In this document: positions 1 through 11,209 of the stretch, one piece after another
How the letters are laid out: every line of letters begins with the position of its first letter
Position numbering within the stretch: position 1 is the stretch's first letter
Source: Gordius sp. MW1
Lineage: Eukaryota; Nematomorpha; Gordioida; Gordea; Gordiidae
NCBI GenBank assembly: GCA_964036665.1
Contig: OZ038527.1
Span: 16,266,221-16,330,220, forward strand
Length of the DNA stretch: 64,000 bases
Reading direction: 5' to 3'
Translations under genes and position numbers: made by a program
Notes under the pieces: generated by a model
The model's database searches: none
What the model was told of the DNA's origin: nothing
The model's input: the letters and a program-made list of their open reading frames with translations, nothing else

Positions 1-1214
1 AACTTACTTTTATTTGTTTTTTGAATATATATTTAGGTAGTTTAAATTTTTAATGAACTACCACTTTACATTATTTAAATACAATTTAAAAATATTATTT
101 TTTTTATATATATTTTACCTTTCATGAGTCAAATTTAAATTTGCGTCCAAATTAAAACAATCAGATTTAAAAAAACAAAAGGAATTTAATTAAAATAAAT
201 ATACTTCAATTATACATTTCGATATTAATTAAAAAATATATACATAATAGCATTAACTTAAAAGATATGTCCTGTTAAGATTCATAACCTTTTACTTTAA
301 ATCCTACCAGACCCGACCCGAAAGCATATTAAAAATTTCAACCCTAACCCGACCCGAAAGCATTTTAAAATCTTCAACCCGAACCCGACCCAAAGACATT
401 TCAAAATTGGTAACCCGAACCCGATATCGGGTCACCCGAGCAGTTCTCTAGTCCCCGGTCTTCCCTATTATAAATTGATCTATGATACATCTTACTTAAT
501 TTCCGTAATTTATTTGGCATTTTATGACAATTAACGAGCCGTTAAAAAAATAATAAAAACTTTTTTATATTAATCAAATCAACAAAGCCCCCTTCCCAAT
601 TGATTTGCTTGCTGTTCATAATTGCATACAAGATTAGTACACAGGTGTTTCGACTAGCGGATAACATTTTAACTCAGATGAAATTTTTAGATAAGTGTTG
701 ACGAACAAGATTTTTTTGCGATAGCTAATTTATATGATTTAGATGTTAAACTTGAAATTGAGATTTTTTTATAAAGTTTACCCTTTTTGCCACTTTTTCA
801 TTAAAAAAATTCGAGTTAGATCAAAAAATTTCAAAAATAAGACAAAATCAATGCTTGAAATTTAAAATCATCATTTTGGGCCCGGCAGTTCAGAATTAGT
901 AAATTGGGAATTAGAATAATTTGGGCTGGCCTTGGCGGGTAATTTAGTTATCGAACCGTAATATAGTCTGGCAGAAAAATTTAAACAAATATGGTCAATG
1001 ATAAAGGCATTTATGTGTATAAAATAAGCAACGTTATAATAGTCATTTGATTCTTCATTGCCCAGCGCTTTTTACAAAAATATAAAAAAAGTTTGGTCAC
1101 ATGATAAATCATATGTTTTATATGATTTTTTTAACTGGTCTTTAAGCTTGTTTTAAAATACCAAAAGAATTACAATAATTAAGTTATTGGTACTAGATAA
1201 TTTCTTTTCCTACT
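1..1214. other. AT-rich intergenic stretch
   Basis: No coding exon or recognisable gene is visible in this AT-rich stretch. The only structured part is the CCCGA-rich repeat near 300-450, listed separately. Confidence 0.5.
296..455. repeat. Degenerate CCCGACCCGAA repeat, likely hAT-type subterminal region
   Basis: Short motifs of the type ACCCGACCCGAAA recur irregularly and end in a palindromic CCGATATCGGGTCACCCGAG. Many hAT transposons carry such clusters of short repeats just inside their termini, so this is probably the end of a hAT-like non-autonomous element. I could not find its partner end or a target duplication. Confidence 0.45.
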
Positions 1215-1330
1215 TTCCTCTTTAAGTTTGATTTATTTACATCTTTTATATTATTAATAGAATTATAATTACACACGACTTTTACAAATTATCTTTTATT
1301 TAACGATAAATTATCGATGTATTACAACAA

Positions 1331-2357
1331 AAACTCGGGCCTTCGGCCCTCGTGGGAAGGGGGAGGGGGGAAGGAAAGGGGGAACGAAACTCATCAATAC
1401 TCCGTATAAACGTAGCATATTTGCTATGCAATTTATGGGCGAGAAAGGTGGGAAGGGGCGAGAATGCCTATAGGGGGATATTAAATGCAAAATAATTAGT
1501 TAATTATTTATACAAATATTTCATTTAATTAAAAAAAATTTGCCCTCTTCGGGATTCGAACCCACATTAAAAGAGGCATAGGCTTTTGTAGGGGCACAGG
1601 GAACCATATAAGTAGAGGCATAAGCCCTTATAGGGGAGGGCATAGGGTAATTATCAATGTTATTGTTAACCAATTCAAAAACGAAAATTAAAATTTCGAT
1701 CACAATTTGACCAATGGTCAATTTTTTCATTGGTAAGTAGCCAGCGGAAGGCCAAAAAGTCATATTATCAATGGTATTAACAAGAACAATAAATATTAAA
1801 ATTTAATTTAAAAAAAATCGTCCTCTCCCGTGTTTGAACTCGAACCTCCTGTTTACAAACCGTTCGCTATAACCACTCACACATGCTGGTATTAAAATGG
1901 TAGAAGTTTTTATGTCATTTATATAGATAATGAAATAAAAAAGCAGTGTACATAGGCCACATTGAATACAAGATTATTCTTATATCCACTGATGGCGAGA
2001 AACCGACGCTGCCATATAATAAAGAGATGGTTTTAAAAAATTAATTATTCGGTATCTTAAATCTTAATGTTATATAAATAGAAGAACTAAATACAAATTT
2101 TTAATTATGTTATCGTAATTATAATCATGAAACGATGTATAGAAAATCAATACATTTCATTGGTCAGTAGCCAGCGGACGGTCAAAAAGTCATATTATCA
2201 ATGTTATTAACAAGAACAAAATATTAATTTAATTTAAAAAAAATTCGTCCTTTCCGGGGATTAACTCTAGACCTCCAGGTCACAAAGCTGGCACCAATAA
2301 CTTGGTAGACATCAACGGACAACAAAAAACGAGCCCATAAATTGCATAGCAATTAAT
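1331..2357 (-). mobile_element. Non-autonomous Helitron/Helentron-like element A
   Basis: The plus-strand left edge reads AAACTCGGGCCTTCGGCCC, which contains a GGGCC-TTC-GGCCC hairpin. The right edge reads GCCCATAAATTGCATAGCAA followed by TTAAT. An inverted copy of that right end (TTGCTATGCAATTTATGGGC) sits about 100 bp inside the left edge, at 1421-1440. On its own strand the element therefore has a 5' terminal motif, a 3' subterminal inverted copy and a 3' hairpin, which is the layout of non-autonomous Helentrons. It interrupts hAT copy 3 with no visible target duplication. Confidence 0.65.
1801..1890 (-). repeat. tRNA-derived segment (pseudo-tRNA or SINE-like)
   Basis: On the minus strand this reads like a tRNA body: an A-box-like GAGTGGTTATAGCGAACGG, an anticodon-arm-like GGTTTGTAAACAGG and a B-box-like GGTTCGAGTTC. 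The arms do not pair well enough for a functional tRNA. A second B-box-like motif, GGTTCGAATCC, occurs on the minus strand near 1550, and related T-arm-like motifs recur near 4923 in element B. It is most likely a captured tRNA or SINE fragment carried by the Helitron-like family. Confidence 0.4.
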
Positions 2358-3535
2358 ATGACCCTTTGTATCTGTTACCAATAAAGCATAATATAGAAGA
2401 AAGTCTAGATCTATTGTATGTAAGAATATCCCCCGCTTTCTAAAACTCTTTCGGCAGCTACAGAGGATGCTTGTTGACAGAAAAAAGACCGAGCCATTCT
2501 ACTTAAATGGCAATTCAACGGCATTGACGGCCCACCACGCATAGCGATCACCACGAATTCGGATTCCGGCTTTTTACGATTTTTGGAGATCTCATCAAAT
2601 CGCCTATTAGAATCTAATCTAAATAATTACAAGGTATAATAAATCAATTTATATTACGTTTTTTTGATAACAAGCCTTTAGAGTTTTGATATTCTTGTGT
2701 TATCCACAACTGCCTGTCATATTCGTTTTGAAAATATTTTTAAATTTGAAATGATGACTTTTTAATTGTTAAGCTACTGGCATAATTTCATTCTTGATCC
2801 TTAGATCCAAGAAAGAACATGCGTAATTTTCAAAATTAGCCACATGTCTTGTGTAACTTTTTAGCTTTGTAATCATTCTATCCGCAACTGTTTTTATTGA
2901 ATCGTTCTCTATAATTAATTTCTAACTCTTCAATCATATTTTAAAAAGAAAGCAAGACTGATATCACAGTTTTTCTGCGAGGACATTTCCTCCTTATCTT
3001 TCATAGAAGGGTTTTAGAAGATCCTTTAATTCCCTTAAGATACCAATTTTATCATTTGAAAAAACCAAGTCCTGACTATTTATCTTTTTATCAATAATTA
3101 AATTCAAGCATGCTATATTCATAAAAAACACTAAATTTTATACCGTAAATATACATTGTTCGCTACACCAAACATAATAGGTAGGGTTCTAACGGGTATT
3201 GTTGGTTGCGGTATTTGACAATTCGTCATTTTGTAAGACTCCTTACTTGACAAAAAGGATTTTCGTAAAAAGCGAACCACATGGTACATTTTTTAAATTG
3301 GTGCATCAATAGCCCATAACCCCTCTTTAACCACAAGTTTTATAATGTGGCCACATATATGGTGATAAATCTCTATATTTCTTTCCATCATATACTTTAT
3401 TATTAAGCCAACAGCGGTGATTTTGTTTGTTGCGTTGTAGGTCGTTATGGAAATTATAGTTTGGAGGATATTATAGAATCCATGACATTTTTCACTTCAT
3501 TGTATAATTATATGGAAATGCGAGGATAAGTTATC
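2358..3535 (-). pseudogene. hAT transposase fragment, C-terminal two thirds (broken)
   Basis: Minus-strand translation in pieces matches the other two copies in the window: a region around MYHVV.FLRKS, a helix block with ADRMITKLKSY and HVANFEN, and the C-terminal dimerisation region near AWWAVNAVELP followed by CQQASS and AAERV. This order is typical of hAT transposases. Frameshifts and stops interrupt it throughout, so it cannot encode an active protein. The matching N-terminal part lies at 6009-6186 across the inserted element. Confidence 0.75.
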
Positions 3536-3999
3536 TCCTAAAAATCAAGAAGTATTGAAAAACTCGGGCCTTCGGCCCTCGTGGGAAGGGGGAGGGGAGA
3601 AGGGGAGGGGAGAAGGGGGGAAGGGAAGGGGGGACGACTCATCTTTACTTCGTATAAATGTATCATATTTGCTATGCAATTTATGGGCGAGAAAGGTGGG
3701 AAGGGGCGAGAAAGGTGGGAAGGGGCGAGAATGCCTATAGGGGGGTATTAAATGCCTAATGATTAATTAATTATTTATACAAATTTTCCATTTATAGGCA
3801 AAATGTAATATAGGCAAAATGTAATATAGGCAAGGGTTAGGGTTAGATTTAGTGTTTGCATCTAGTTGCGTATTACATTAGTTTTTACGGCCTTTAGTAA
3901 TTATGGGTCTAACAAACATTATATTATAAAACATCACAATGTTAAGAATTTGCGGAATTGTTGGGAGAAATTTTTGTTGAATTTGAATAAAAAAATCAA

Positions 4000-4930
4000 A
4001 AATTTGGCGAATGGTCATTTTTTCTCCATTGGTCAGTACCAACAGATACTCTATAAGTCAATGATAGCCAAAAAAATTTGATGCAAACTTTGGCCAATGG
4101 TCATTTTTTTCCATTGGTCAGCAGCCAGCACACGGTAAAAATGGATATAAATTCATAAGAGTAAAAAAAAACGAAAAAAAAATTTTCGAATCACATTTTG
4201 GCCAATGGTCATTTTTTTCCATTGGTCAGCAGCCAGGACACGGTAAAAGTGGATATAAATTCATAATAGTCAAAAAAAACGAAAAAAAAATTTTCGAATC
4301 ACATATTGGCCAATGGTCATTTTATTCCATTGGTCAGCAGCCAGCGGACGGCCAAAAAGTCCTAATAGCAATGGTAGGAACAGGAACAATCATAATAGTC
4401 AAAAAAAAACGAAAAAAATAATTTCGATTCACATTTTTGCCAAGGGTCATTTTTTCCATCGGTCAGGAGCCAGCGGACGGCCAAAAAGTCATAATAGCAA
4501 TGGTAGTAACAGGAACAATCATAATAGTCAAAAAAAAAGAAAAAAATAATTTCGATTCACATTTTTGCCAAGGGTCGTTTTTTCCATCGGTCAGGAGCCA
4601 CCGGACGGCCAAAAAGTCATAATAGCAATGGTAGTAACAGGATCAATCATAATAGTCAAAAAAAAACGAAAAAATTAACTCGGATTCACATTTTGGCCAA
4701 TGGTCTTTTTTTTCATTGGTCAGCAGCCAGCGGACGGCCAAAAAGTCTTATTATCAATGATAGTAACAAGAACAATCATAAGAGTCAAAAAAAACGAAAA
4801 AAATAATTCCGATTCCCATTTTGGCCAATGGTTATTTTTTCCATCGGTCAGTAGCCAGCGCACGGCTAAAAAGTTATAATAGCATTGATAGTAACAGGAA
4901 CAATCATAATAGTCAAAAAAAAACCGGGTT
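4000..4930. repeat. Tandem repeat of roughly 110-130 bp, family 1
   Basis: About eight units, each beginning near TTGGCCAATGGTCATTTT and followed by a CATTGGTCAGCAGCCAGC block, GGACGGCCAAAAAGTC, an ACAGGAACAATCATAATAG block and a poly-A/CGAAAAAA tract. Unit starts lie near 4010, 4091, 4200, 4309, 4439, 4566, 4694 and 4823. The same unit is found in elements C (31.9-32.3 kb) and D (52.9-53.8 kb). GGCCAATGG and CCATTGGTC within a unit form a short inverted pair. Confidence 0.85.
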
Positions 4931-5214
4931 TCGAACCCAAAAATTGGTTAAATTAAACGGGATTTGAACCTAAAAACTAGTTAAATTAATAATAGCAATA
5001 TCTATACTGTTAAAAAAAGCGTGACAAGACATTCGGTGCAAGACATTCGGCGCGTGACAAGACATTCGGAAAATGGAAAGTGAGCCCATAAATTGCATAG
5101 CAATTAAAACTTTTGTAGGAGCACAGGGACCCACATCAGTAGAGGCATAGGCCCTTGTAGTGGAGAGCATAGGGTAATTATCAATGTTAACCTATTCGAA
5201 AACGAACAAAAAAT

Positions 5215-5900
5215 TACGATTTATTTGGCCAATGGTAATTTTTTTCAATGGTCAGTAGCCTGCGGACGGTCAAAAAGTCATATTATCAATGGTATTAACA
5301 AGAACAAAATATTAATTTAATTAACAGGGACCCATATCAGTAGAGGCATAGGCCCTTGTAGTGGAGGGCATAGGGTAATTATCAATGTTAACCTATTCAA
5401 AAACGAAGAAAAAATTTCGATTTATTTGGCCAACGGTAATTTTTTTCAATGGTCAGTAGCCTGCGGACGGTCAAAAAGTCATATTATCAATGGTATTAAC
5501 AAGAACAAAATATTAATTTAATTAACAGGGACCCATATCAGTAGAGGCATAGGCCCTTGTAGTGGAGGGCATAGGGTAATTATCAATGTTAACCTATTCG
5601 AAAACGAACAAAAAATTTCGATTTATTTGGCCAATGGTAATTTTTTTCAATGGTCAGTAGCCTGCGGACGGTCAAAAAGTCATATTATCATTAACAAGAA
5701 CAAAATATTAATTTAATTGACAAGGACCCATATCAGTAGAGGCATAAGCCCTTGTAGTGGAGGGCATAGGGTAAACCAATGTTAACCTATTCAAAAACGA
5801 ACAAAAAATTTCGATTTATTTGGCCAATGGTAATTTTTTTCAATGGTCAGTAGCCTGCGGACGGTCAAAAAGTCATATTATCAATGGTATTAACAAGAAC
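5215..5900. repeat. Tandem repeat of roughly 200 bp, family 2
   Basis: Four units with GGCCAATGGTAATTTTTTT (near 5228), GGCCAACGG (near 5429), GGCCAATGG (near 5628) and GGCCAATGG (near 5820), each followed by TAGCCTGCGGACGGTCAAAA and, further on, GGGACCCATATCAGTAGAGG. It is related to family 1 but has a longer spacer. Confidence 0.85.
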
Positions 5901-6186
5901 AATATATTAATTTTATTTAAAAAAGGCTGGCGCCAATAACTTGGTGGACGGACGACGGACGGACGACGGACAACCAAAAACGAGCCCATAAATTGCATAG
6001 CAATTAATAGGCTGCCATAGTTCGTCTATAAAGTGCGCAGTAATAGATGCATCTCCAGTCTACCGCAGTTAATGATATTTTTAAATTTGAGTTGTTTAAG
6101 GTAAGTTTAACTTTCTCCTGCTGCTCTGAAAACAAACTGCTCAATTCCATTTTCGCACTATTTTTTGGCCAAATTTAAATATTGGC

Positions 6187-6370
6187 ATTTATATTAGTGA
6201 TGATCAAAACCTAAGTTTTGATCAGGCAACCTGAGGGTTCAGGTTTTCAAAAACCTGACAAGGTTTTTAGAACACCCGAACCTTAACCTGAGGTTGATCC
6301 CGAAAATCAACCTGAAAAACCTTCAGGTCAATTTTACACCCAACCTGAAACCCCAGGTTCACCTCAGGTC
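6187..6370. repeat. AACCTGA-rich subterminal-type repeat
   Basis: It begins with TAGTGATGATCAAAACC followed by TAAGTTTTGATCAGG, which is a palindrome around CAAAACC/GGTTTTG, and then shows irregular repeats of AACCTGA and its complement TCAGGTT. The layout is that of a hAT-type element end. It abuts hAT copy 3 and may have truncated it. Confidence 0.45.
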
Positions 6371-6702
6371 AACCTAAAAACAATCTCTTTTTTATGCGAT
6401 AAATTTAAGAATAAATGTGGTATACTTTAACTATTATTTTTTTCCAAGATGCATTAAAATTTTTAATTATTTACAATTTTAAATGAAGGAAAAATAGTTT
6501 ATTGTTATTATTAAATCACAAATGATTTAAATCATTAACATGTATATTTCTCAAACACGCCATCTATATCTTGATAAATTTGAGATGCATTGCATATGCA
6601 TGCATATACTATGCTATGCGGGATAGCAGTGTTAGTGTTAGTACTTTACTTAGTAGTAATATATGTTGTGTGTGTGTGTGTGATAAATTTATGGGGCTGT
6701 GT
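6371..6702. other. AT-rich stretch with a short (TG)n run
   Basis: No coding potential is seen. A (TG)n microsatellite of about 20 bp lies near 6664-6683. Confidence 0.5.
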
Positions 6703-6711
6703 GTTATATGC

Positions 6712-7665
6712 ATTGACTAAATAGACTGCTCATTCGTTTTAAAAAAGTGATGCATATTTTGATCGCCATTTGTAAGTACTACAACGAGAGAGTCTATTCT
6801 AACGTTAAAATGGGATTCTATATCTCCATATTTTTTACCCTCTTTCTCACCCGGGGAGGGGGGGGGGGTGTTTTGCTTCCCCCCCCCCTAATTTTTTATC
6901 CTCTTTCTGATGCGGGGCAGAGGGGGGGGGCAGGGGGTGTTTTGCCCCCCCCCCCATTATTTTTTACCCTCTTTCTCATCCGGGGAGGAGGGGGGGGGGG
7001 TGTTTTGTTCCCCCTCCCTAATTTTTTACCCTCTTTCTGATGCGGGGGAGAGGAGGGGGGGGGGGGGGGTGATTCGCTCCTCTTCTTATTTTTTACCCTC
7101 TTTATCACATGGGGGGGGGGGGCGGAAAGCCCTTTTTAACCCTTTCAAAATATTTTTGTGAATTTTTGCGGTCACCGTGGTGACAAATGTCATAATCAAC
7201 ATTTTCTATTGAAATTTATATTTTTTTTTGAAAATTGACTATCACCCCCCCCCCCCCTCTCCCCGGCATCAGAAAGAGGGTAAAATATTAGGGGGGGGGG
7301 GCAAAACACGCCCCTGCCCCCCTCTCCCCCGCATCAGAAAGAGGAAAAAAAATTAGGGGGGGGGGCAAAACACCCCCCCCCCCTCCCTGGGTCAGAAAAA
7401 GGGTAAAAAATTAGGGGGGGGGGGCAAAACACCCCCCATGCCCCCCCCCCCCGGGTGAGAAAGAGGATAAAAAATTGGGGGGGGGGGCAAAACACCCCCC
7501 CCCCCTCCCGGGTGAGAAAGAGGGTAAAAAATAGAGAGTATATATAGAATCCCATTATAACGTTAGAATAGACTCTCTCGTTGTAGTACTTACAAATGGC
7601 GGTCAAAATTAACATCACTTTTTCGGTAAGTGTGTACGTATAATGAGCAGTCTATTTAGTCTATG
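6712..7665. mobile_element. Long-inverted-repeat transposon with 9-bp target duplication and G/C runs
   Basis: Direct repeats GTTATATGC lie at 6703-6711 and 7666-7674. Inside them the ends are inverted copies containing GACTAAATAGACTGCTCATT. The two arms (about 6712-7170 and 7205-7665) are inverted copies over more than 400 bp and meet at a short unpaired centre. Each arm holds several tandem units of about 60 bp built from TTTTTTACCCTCTTTCTCA, a long G run, TGTTTTG and a long C run. A 9-bp duplication fits MULE-type elements. Long ORFs within it are low-complexity shadows. Confidence 0.75.
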
Positions 7666-7674
7666 GTTATATGC

Positions 7675-8671
7675 GTATCTTGCAAACCTTATCGTTTTAT
7701 ATGTTATGTTCGGGGTGGGAACCTGCACATTCTCCCTTCCAAACTTGACCCACCCGGTACCAAACACACCCGGTTCCCACCTCGTTCCAACCTAAACACA
7801 CCCCACCCAGCCTATACGCACACCTAATTCGTGCCTTAATTCACCTCCCCCCCCCCCCCCAATTATTTGATTGTTGTTGCAATGCAATATTCTTAGCTTA
7901 GCATGTGTGAGATAAAATTAAGGGGGCGCGCCGCGCATGCAATATAAATATAATATATGTGCAGTGCAACTTTATCAAGTGCCGTATTATATAATACACA
8001 ATTATTTGGAAATAAACCTTGATTAAGGGAAAATTATTGCAAATTTTAATTTACAAAATAGAAAGAAAAATATTTAAATTTGCTTGCTTGCGTTGGATTC
8101 TACAATTAGTAAGCGTGTCAGATAAAATCTTAATAATTCTAATGTCGGATTTGGGAGCGTGAGGGTGCATGGCATCTTTTATGTGCTAGGGGGGTGGGGT
8201 CGGGAAATCTTTATGAGAGTCAAGCGGAAACTAATTCGTTGTTAGAGGTAATATTTATTACATAAATGTTTTTTCTTAAACCCTTTTGAAAGTACTTAAT
8301 TTAATATTACTTAAATAGCTTTAGATTCTTTTTTAATGTTTTGACAATTATTTTATTGCTTTTTTAAAAAATTATGGGCTTTCTTGTTAATTTTAAAAAA
8401 TTGATTTTATGGGTTTAGTTAGTATAGCATGTTAAACTATAAATTGATTTTTTGCTCAAATCTAAAAGCGGCTTTAACATTCCTTTGGTTGTCGTTCTAT
8501 AATGCATTTTTATTGGAAATATTAAATAAACCTGAAAATTTATTATAAAAACATGGATTATAACATGGGCGTAGCCATCATTGGAATTAGAGGGGTAATG
8601 ATTTAGGGAAGGGCAAAATAGTTTTAATGAATTTCAAATTTTTAAATTTTATCCGTTGTAATCTTGCTAAA
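7675..8671. other. Repeat-derived AT-rich stretch without a gene
   Basis: Holds a C-rich block with ACCCACCCGG-type motifs (7711-7850), a poly-C run near 7847, and TGGGCGTAGCCATCATTG near 8567, a motif shared with the repeat at 59.56-59.70 kb. No coding sequence is recognisable. Confidence 0.45.
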
Positions 8672-10670
8672 TATAATAAATAGACCGAGTCGCCATTTAA
8701 TAGTAAGTGTGGATCGAGACCAACTTCTAGTAATTATTTTGCATCTACCCCGAAAAAGTCCAGAAAAAAATGCGTGAAATGTCCAAAATATTTTAGCGCA
8801 AAAACTTCCTAAAGTATAATATTTGTCGCATTTTAAATAAATACAATTTTAGTTATCAATTCCAATATGAGTTTCTATATATATATTTGCTAGGTAATTT
8901 CAAAGAACATTTTGAAAAGCATCATGGGAAAATCGTTCTTTCGAATAATAATTTTTTAAGTAACAAACCTTTAACCAAAGTCAAAATTTATCAATAAATC
9001 TTGAATTTCCTAATAAACGATAATTTACCAATAATGGTCTTTGAAAGTCCAAATTTTTCGGATTTACTTCTTCATATAAATACAAATATTGATATATGGA
9101 CCAAAAATACGGCAAAAAAAGAATTGAACCTTTCTTTTTTAGGCAAGCAAGCAAAGGTTAAACTTATTTTGAACAACTTAAGTTCAAAAGTCTCCATCAC
9201 TACAGATGTTTGGAGGTCCCTAAATAATCGTTCATATGTAGCCATTACTGCGCACTTCATCGATGAAGTATGGAAACCTATATCTATATTTCTCGATATT
9301 TTCGATATAAGTCATCCTCACACAGCGATTTATTTATAAAATCAAATGAAAAGCGTCCTAGAAGATTATAATATACTAGACAATATAATTTCCATTACCA
9401 CTGACAACGCAGCGAACGAAATCGCTGCTGTTGACCTGATAATAAGGTACATGAAAAATAGAAATATCGAAATATACCACCATCGATGTGCGTGCCACAT
9501 CATAAATCTTGTGGTTAAAGAGGGATTATCAGAAATTTCGGGACCACTGGAAAAAATGTACCATGTGGTCCGGCTAATTCGAAAATCCTCTCTTTTGAGT
9601 GAGGAGTATCACAATATGACAAAGTGTCATATACCCCAACCTAACAATACGCGCTGGAACTCTACCTTTATTATGTTAGCCGCAGCGAATAAAGTATATT
9701 ATATATATATTAATGATTTTTATAGAATGTAGTGTGTTTGAATACAATTATCGATAAAAATGTAAATAATCGGGACTTGGTTTTTTCAAACGATGAAATT
9801 GGTATGCTAAAGGAAGTAGAAGATCTTCTAAAACCCTTCTTCGAAGATACCGAGGAAATGTCCTAGCAAAAAACCAATACTGTTGGATCAGTGTTACTTT
9901 ACTTTGAAAATATGATTGAAGAGTTGCTGAGTAGGCAACTCTTAATACAGAACGATTTAATTCAAACAGCCACCGATAGAATGATCACGAAGCTGAATAG
10001 TTACATCGGACATGTAGCCAACTTTGAAAATTTCGCATCTTCTTTCTTGGATCCTAGGATCAAGAATGAACTTATGCCAGAGACTTTACAATTAGATGAT
10101 CACCACTTGAAATTAAAAACAATTTTTAAATCCGATTACGAAAAAGGTCAGGTAGTTCCGGATAACTCCAAAATCTCAAGACTTGAAAGGATTGTTATAA
10201 AAAAAACGTAATATAAACTGATTTATTATACCTACGTTCAATTATTTAGATACAATTATAATATGGAATTCGATGAAATCTCGGAATACCCGCAAAAGGC
10301 TTGAATCCGAATTTGTGGTGATCCCTACGCGTGGTGGGCCATGAATGCCGTTGAATCGCCAAATCTAAGTAGAATGGCTAGATCCTTTCTTTGTCAACAA
10401 GCATCCTCCGTTGCTGCTGAAAGAGTTTTTTCGAAAGCGGGGGATATTGTTACAAAGAAGAGATCTATTTCTTCAGGAACTTTACGTTATATATTATGTC
10501 TTAATAATTGGTCGCAGAATTTACAGATATAAATGATTTTATTTGTTGTAATACATTGGATAATTTATCTTGAATAAAATATAATTGTATACATCGTGTA
10601 TAATTATTATCGCATTAATAATTTTAAAGATGTAAATAAATTAAACTAAAAGAGGGTTTAAAAAACTTTA
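8672..10670 (+). mobile_element. hAT transposon copy 1
   Basis: This is the best preserved of three copies. Its 5' flank (from the CCGAGTCGCCATTTAATAG region near 8685) matches copy 2 near 11196 and 11935. Its 3' flank after the stop (GTTGTAATACATTGGATAAT) matches the flank of copy 3 at 1330-1215. Terminal inverted repeats and target duplications could not be delimited. Confidence 0.7.
8990..10532 (+). pseudogene. hAT-family transposase (broken)
   Basis: Frame-broken but nearly full-length transposase of the hAT (RNase H-like DDE) type. In order: an N-terminal helical part (9001-9180); the first catalytic aspartate in SITTDVWRS (about 9195); the second in ITTDNAANE (about 9400); the conserved CACHI motif (about 9490); a helical insertion region (9891-10211); and the C-terminal dimerisation domain SPNLSRMARSFLCQQASSVA followed by AERVFSKAGDIV (10350-10440). 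It is disrupted by a stop at 9337-9339, several frame changes between 9730 and 9890, and another near 10211. It is inactive but could have used the same ends as its sister copies. Confidence 0.85.
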
Positions 10671-10699
10671 ATAAATTATTTTATTTTTTTTGTTTTTTA

Positions 10700-11187
10700 A
10701 ATCTGGTCATTTGTCATTAGATGTAGTGTTATGTTAGTGTAGCTGTAGTCTCTCTATATCATGTAGAGGAGAAAGAGAGGGATACTAGGTTGAGGGAAAG
10801 AGAGAGTTGTTAGTAAACATTGATTAAGTACTATGTACTCTAATAAACTCCTTTTTCTAATAAGGGGAAGGGGTTCACGTAAACGCGTATAAATTTAAAT
10901 ATAGAGGTGAAATAAAAAAAAATAAATTAATACAAGGGGAGATGAGACTTAAATTTACACAAAAACACTAATTTTTTTCAATATAAATTTAAAATGGCGT
11001 TGGTATTCTACTTCAAAATACCCCAAAAACGCTATTTTTTACACCTATAACATTATTTATCTCAAAAACTAGAGGTTTTGAGAAAAAACTAAAAGCATAT
11101 TTGTGATCAGCGCAAACTTCTCTATCAGGATTATTGGTCCGATTGCAGGATGGAATCACAAAGTCAAAATTTGTAGACTAGTGTTAT
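10700..11187. repeat. Arm-like relative of the long-TIR transposon at 22-26 kb
   Basis: Alignable to 28080-28544: both hold CGTAAACGCG followed by AAATTTAAATATAGAGGT, then TCTCTATCAG.ATTATTGGTC, and both end in TTTGTAGAC.AGTGTTAT or a close variant. The right terminus of the 4-kb transposon at 26186 carries the same TTGTAGACTAGTGT. This is therefore a solo end or non-autonomous derivative of that family. Confidence 0.6.
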
Positions 11188-11209
11188 ATTATAGACTGTG
11201 TAGCCATTA

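Larger units (their letters stand above)
3560..6008 (-). mobile_element. Non-autonomous Helitron/Helentron-like element B (tandem-repeat-rich)
   Basis: It has the same termini as element A: a hairpin edge AAACTCGGGCCTTCGGCCC on the left, the GCATAGCAATTAAT edge on the right, and the inverted TTGCTATGCAATTTATGGGC just inside the hairpin. The body is mostly satellite (about 4090-4930 and 5215-5900). An extra internal copy of the right-edge motif at 5087-5107 suggests a composite or internally duplicated element. It is inserted in hAT copy 3 without a target duplication. Confidence 0.65.
1215..6186 (-). mobile_element. hAT transposon copy 3, split by two Helitron-like insertions
   Basis: Read on the minus strand, this is a degraded paralogue of the hAT copies at 8672 and 11188. 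Recognisable blocks are 6186-6009 (N-terminal part), 3535-2358 (catalytic and C-terminal part) and 1330-1215 (3' flank, matching the sequence after the stop of copy 1). The blocks become contiguous only when the insertions 3560-6008 and 1331-2357 are removed. The outer right edge at 6186 abuts another repeat (6187-6370). Terminal inverted repeats were not found. Confidence 0.75.

Noticed and set aside
3834-3847. Interstitial telomere
   Set aside because: Only two units, and repeated at the same place in another mobile element copy; it belongs to the element, not to a chromosome end.
4000-5900. CRISPR-like appearance of regularly spaced repeats
   Set aside because: Units of 110-200 bp with decayed, homologous spacers inside a eukaryotic mobile element; no cas genes, and the whole unit repeats, not just a short motif.
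6747-7618. Several open frames rich in Gly, Pro and Phe-Leu in both strands
   Set aside because: They read through poly-G and poly-C runs of an inverted-repeat transposon and have mirrored counterparts in the other arm; no protein family.
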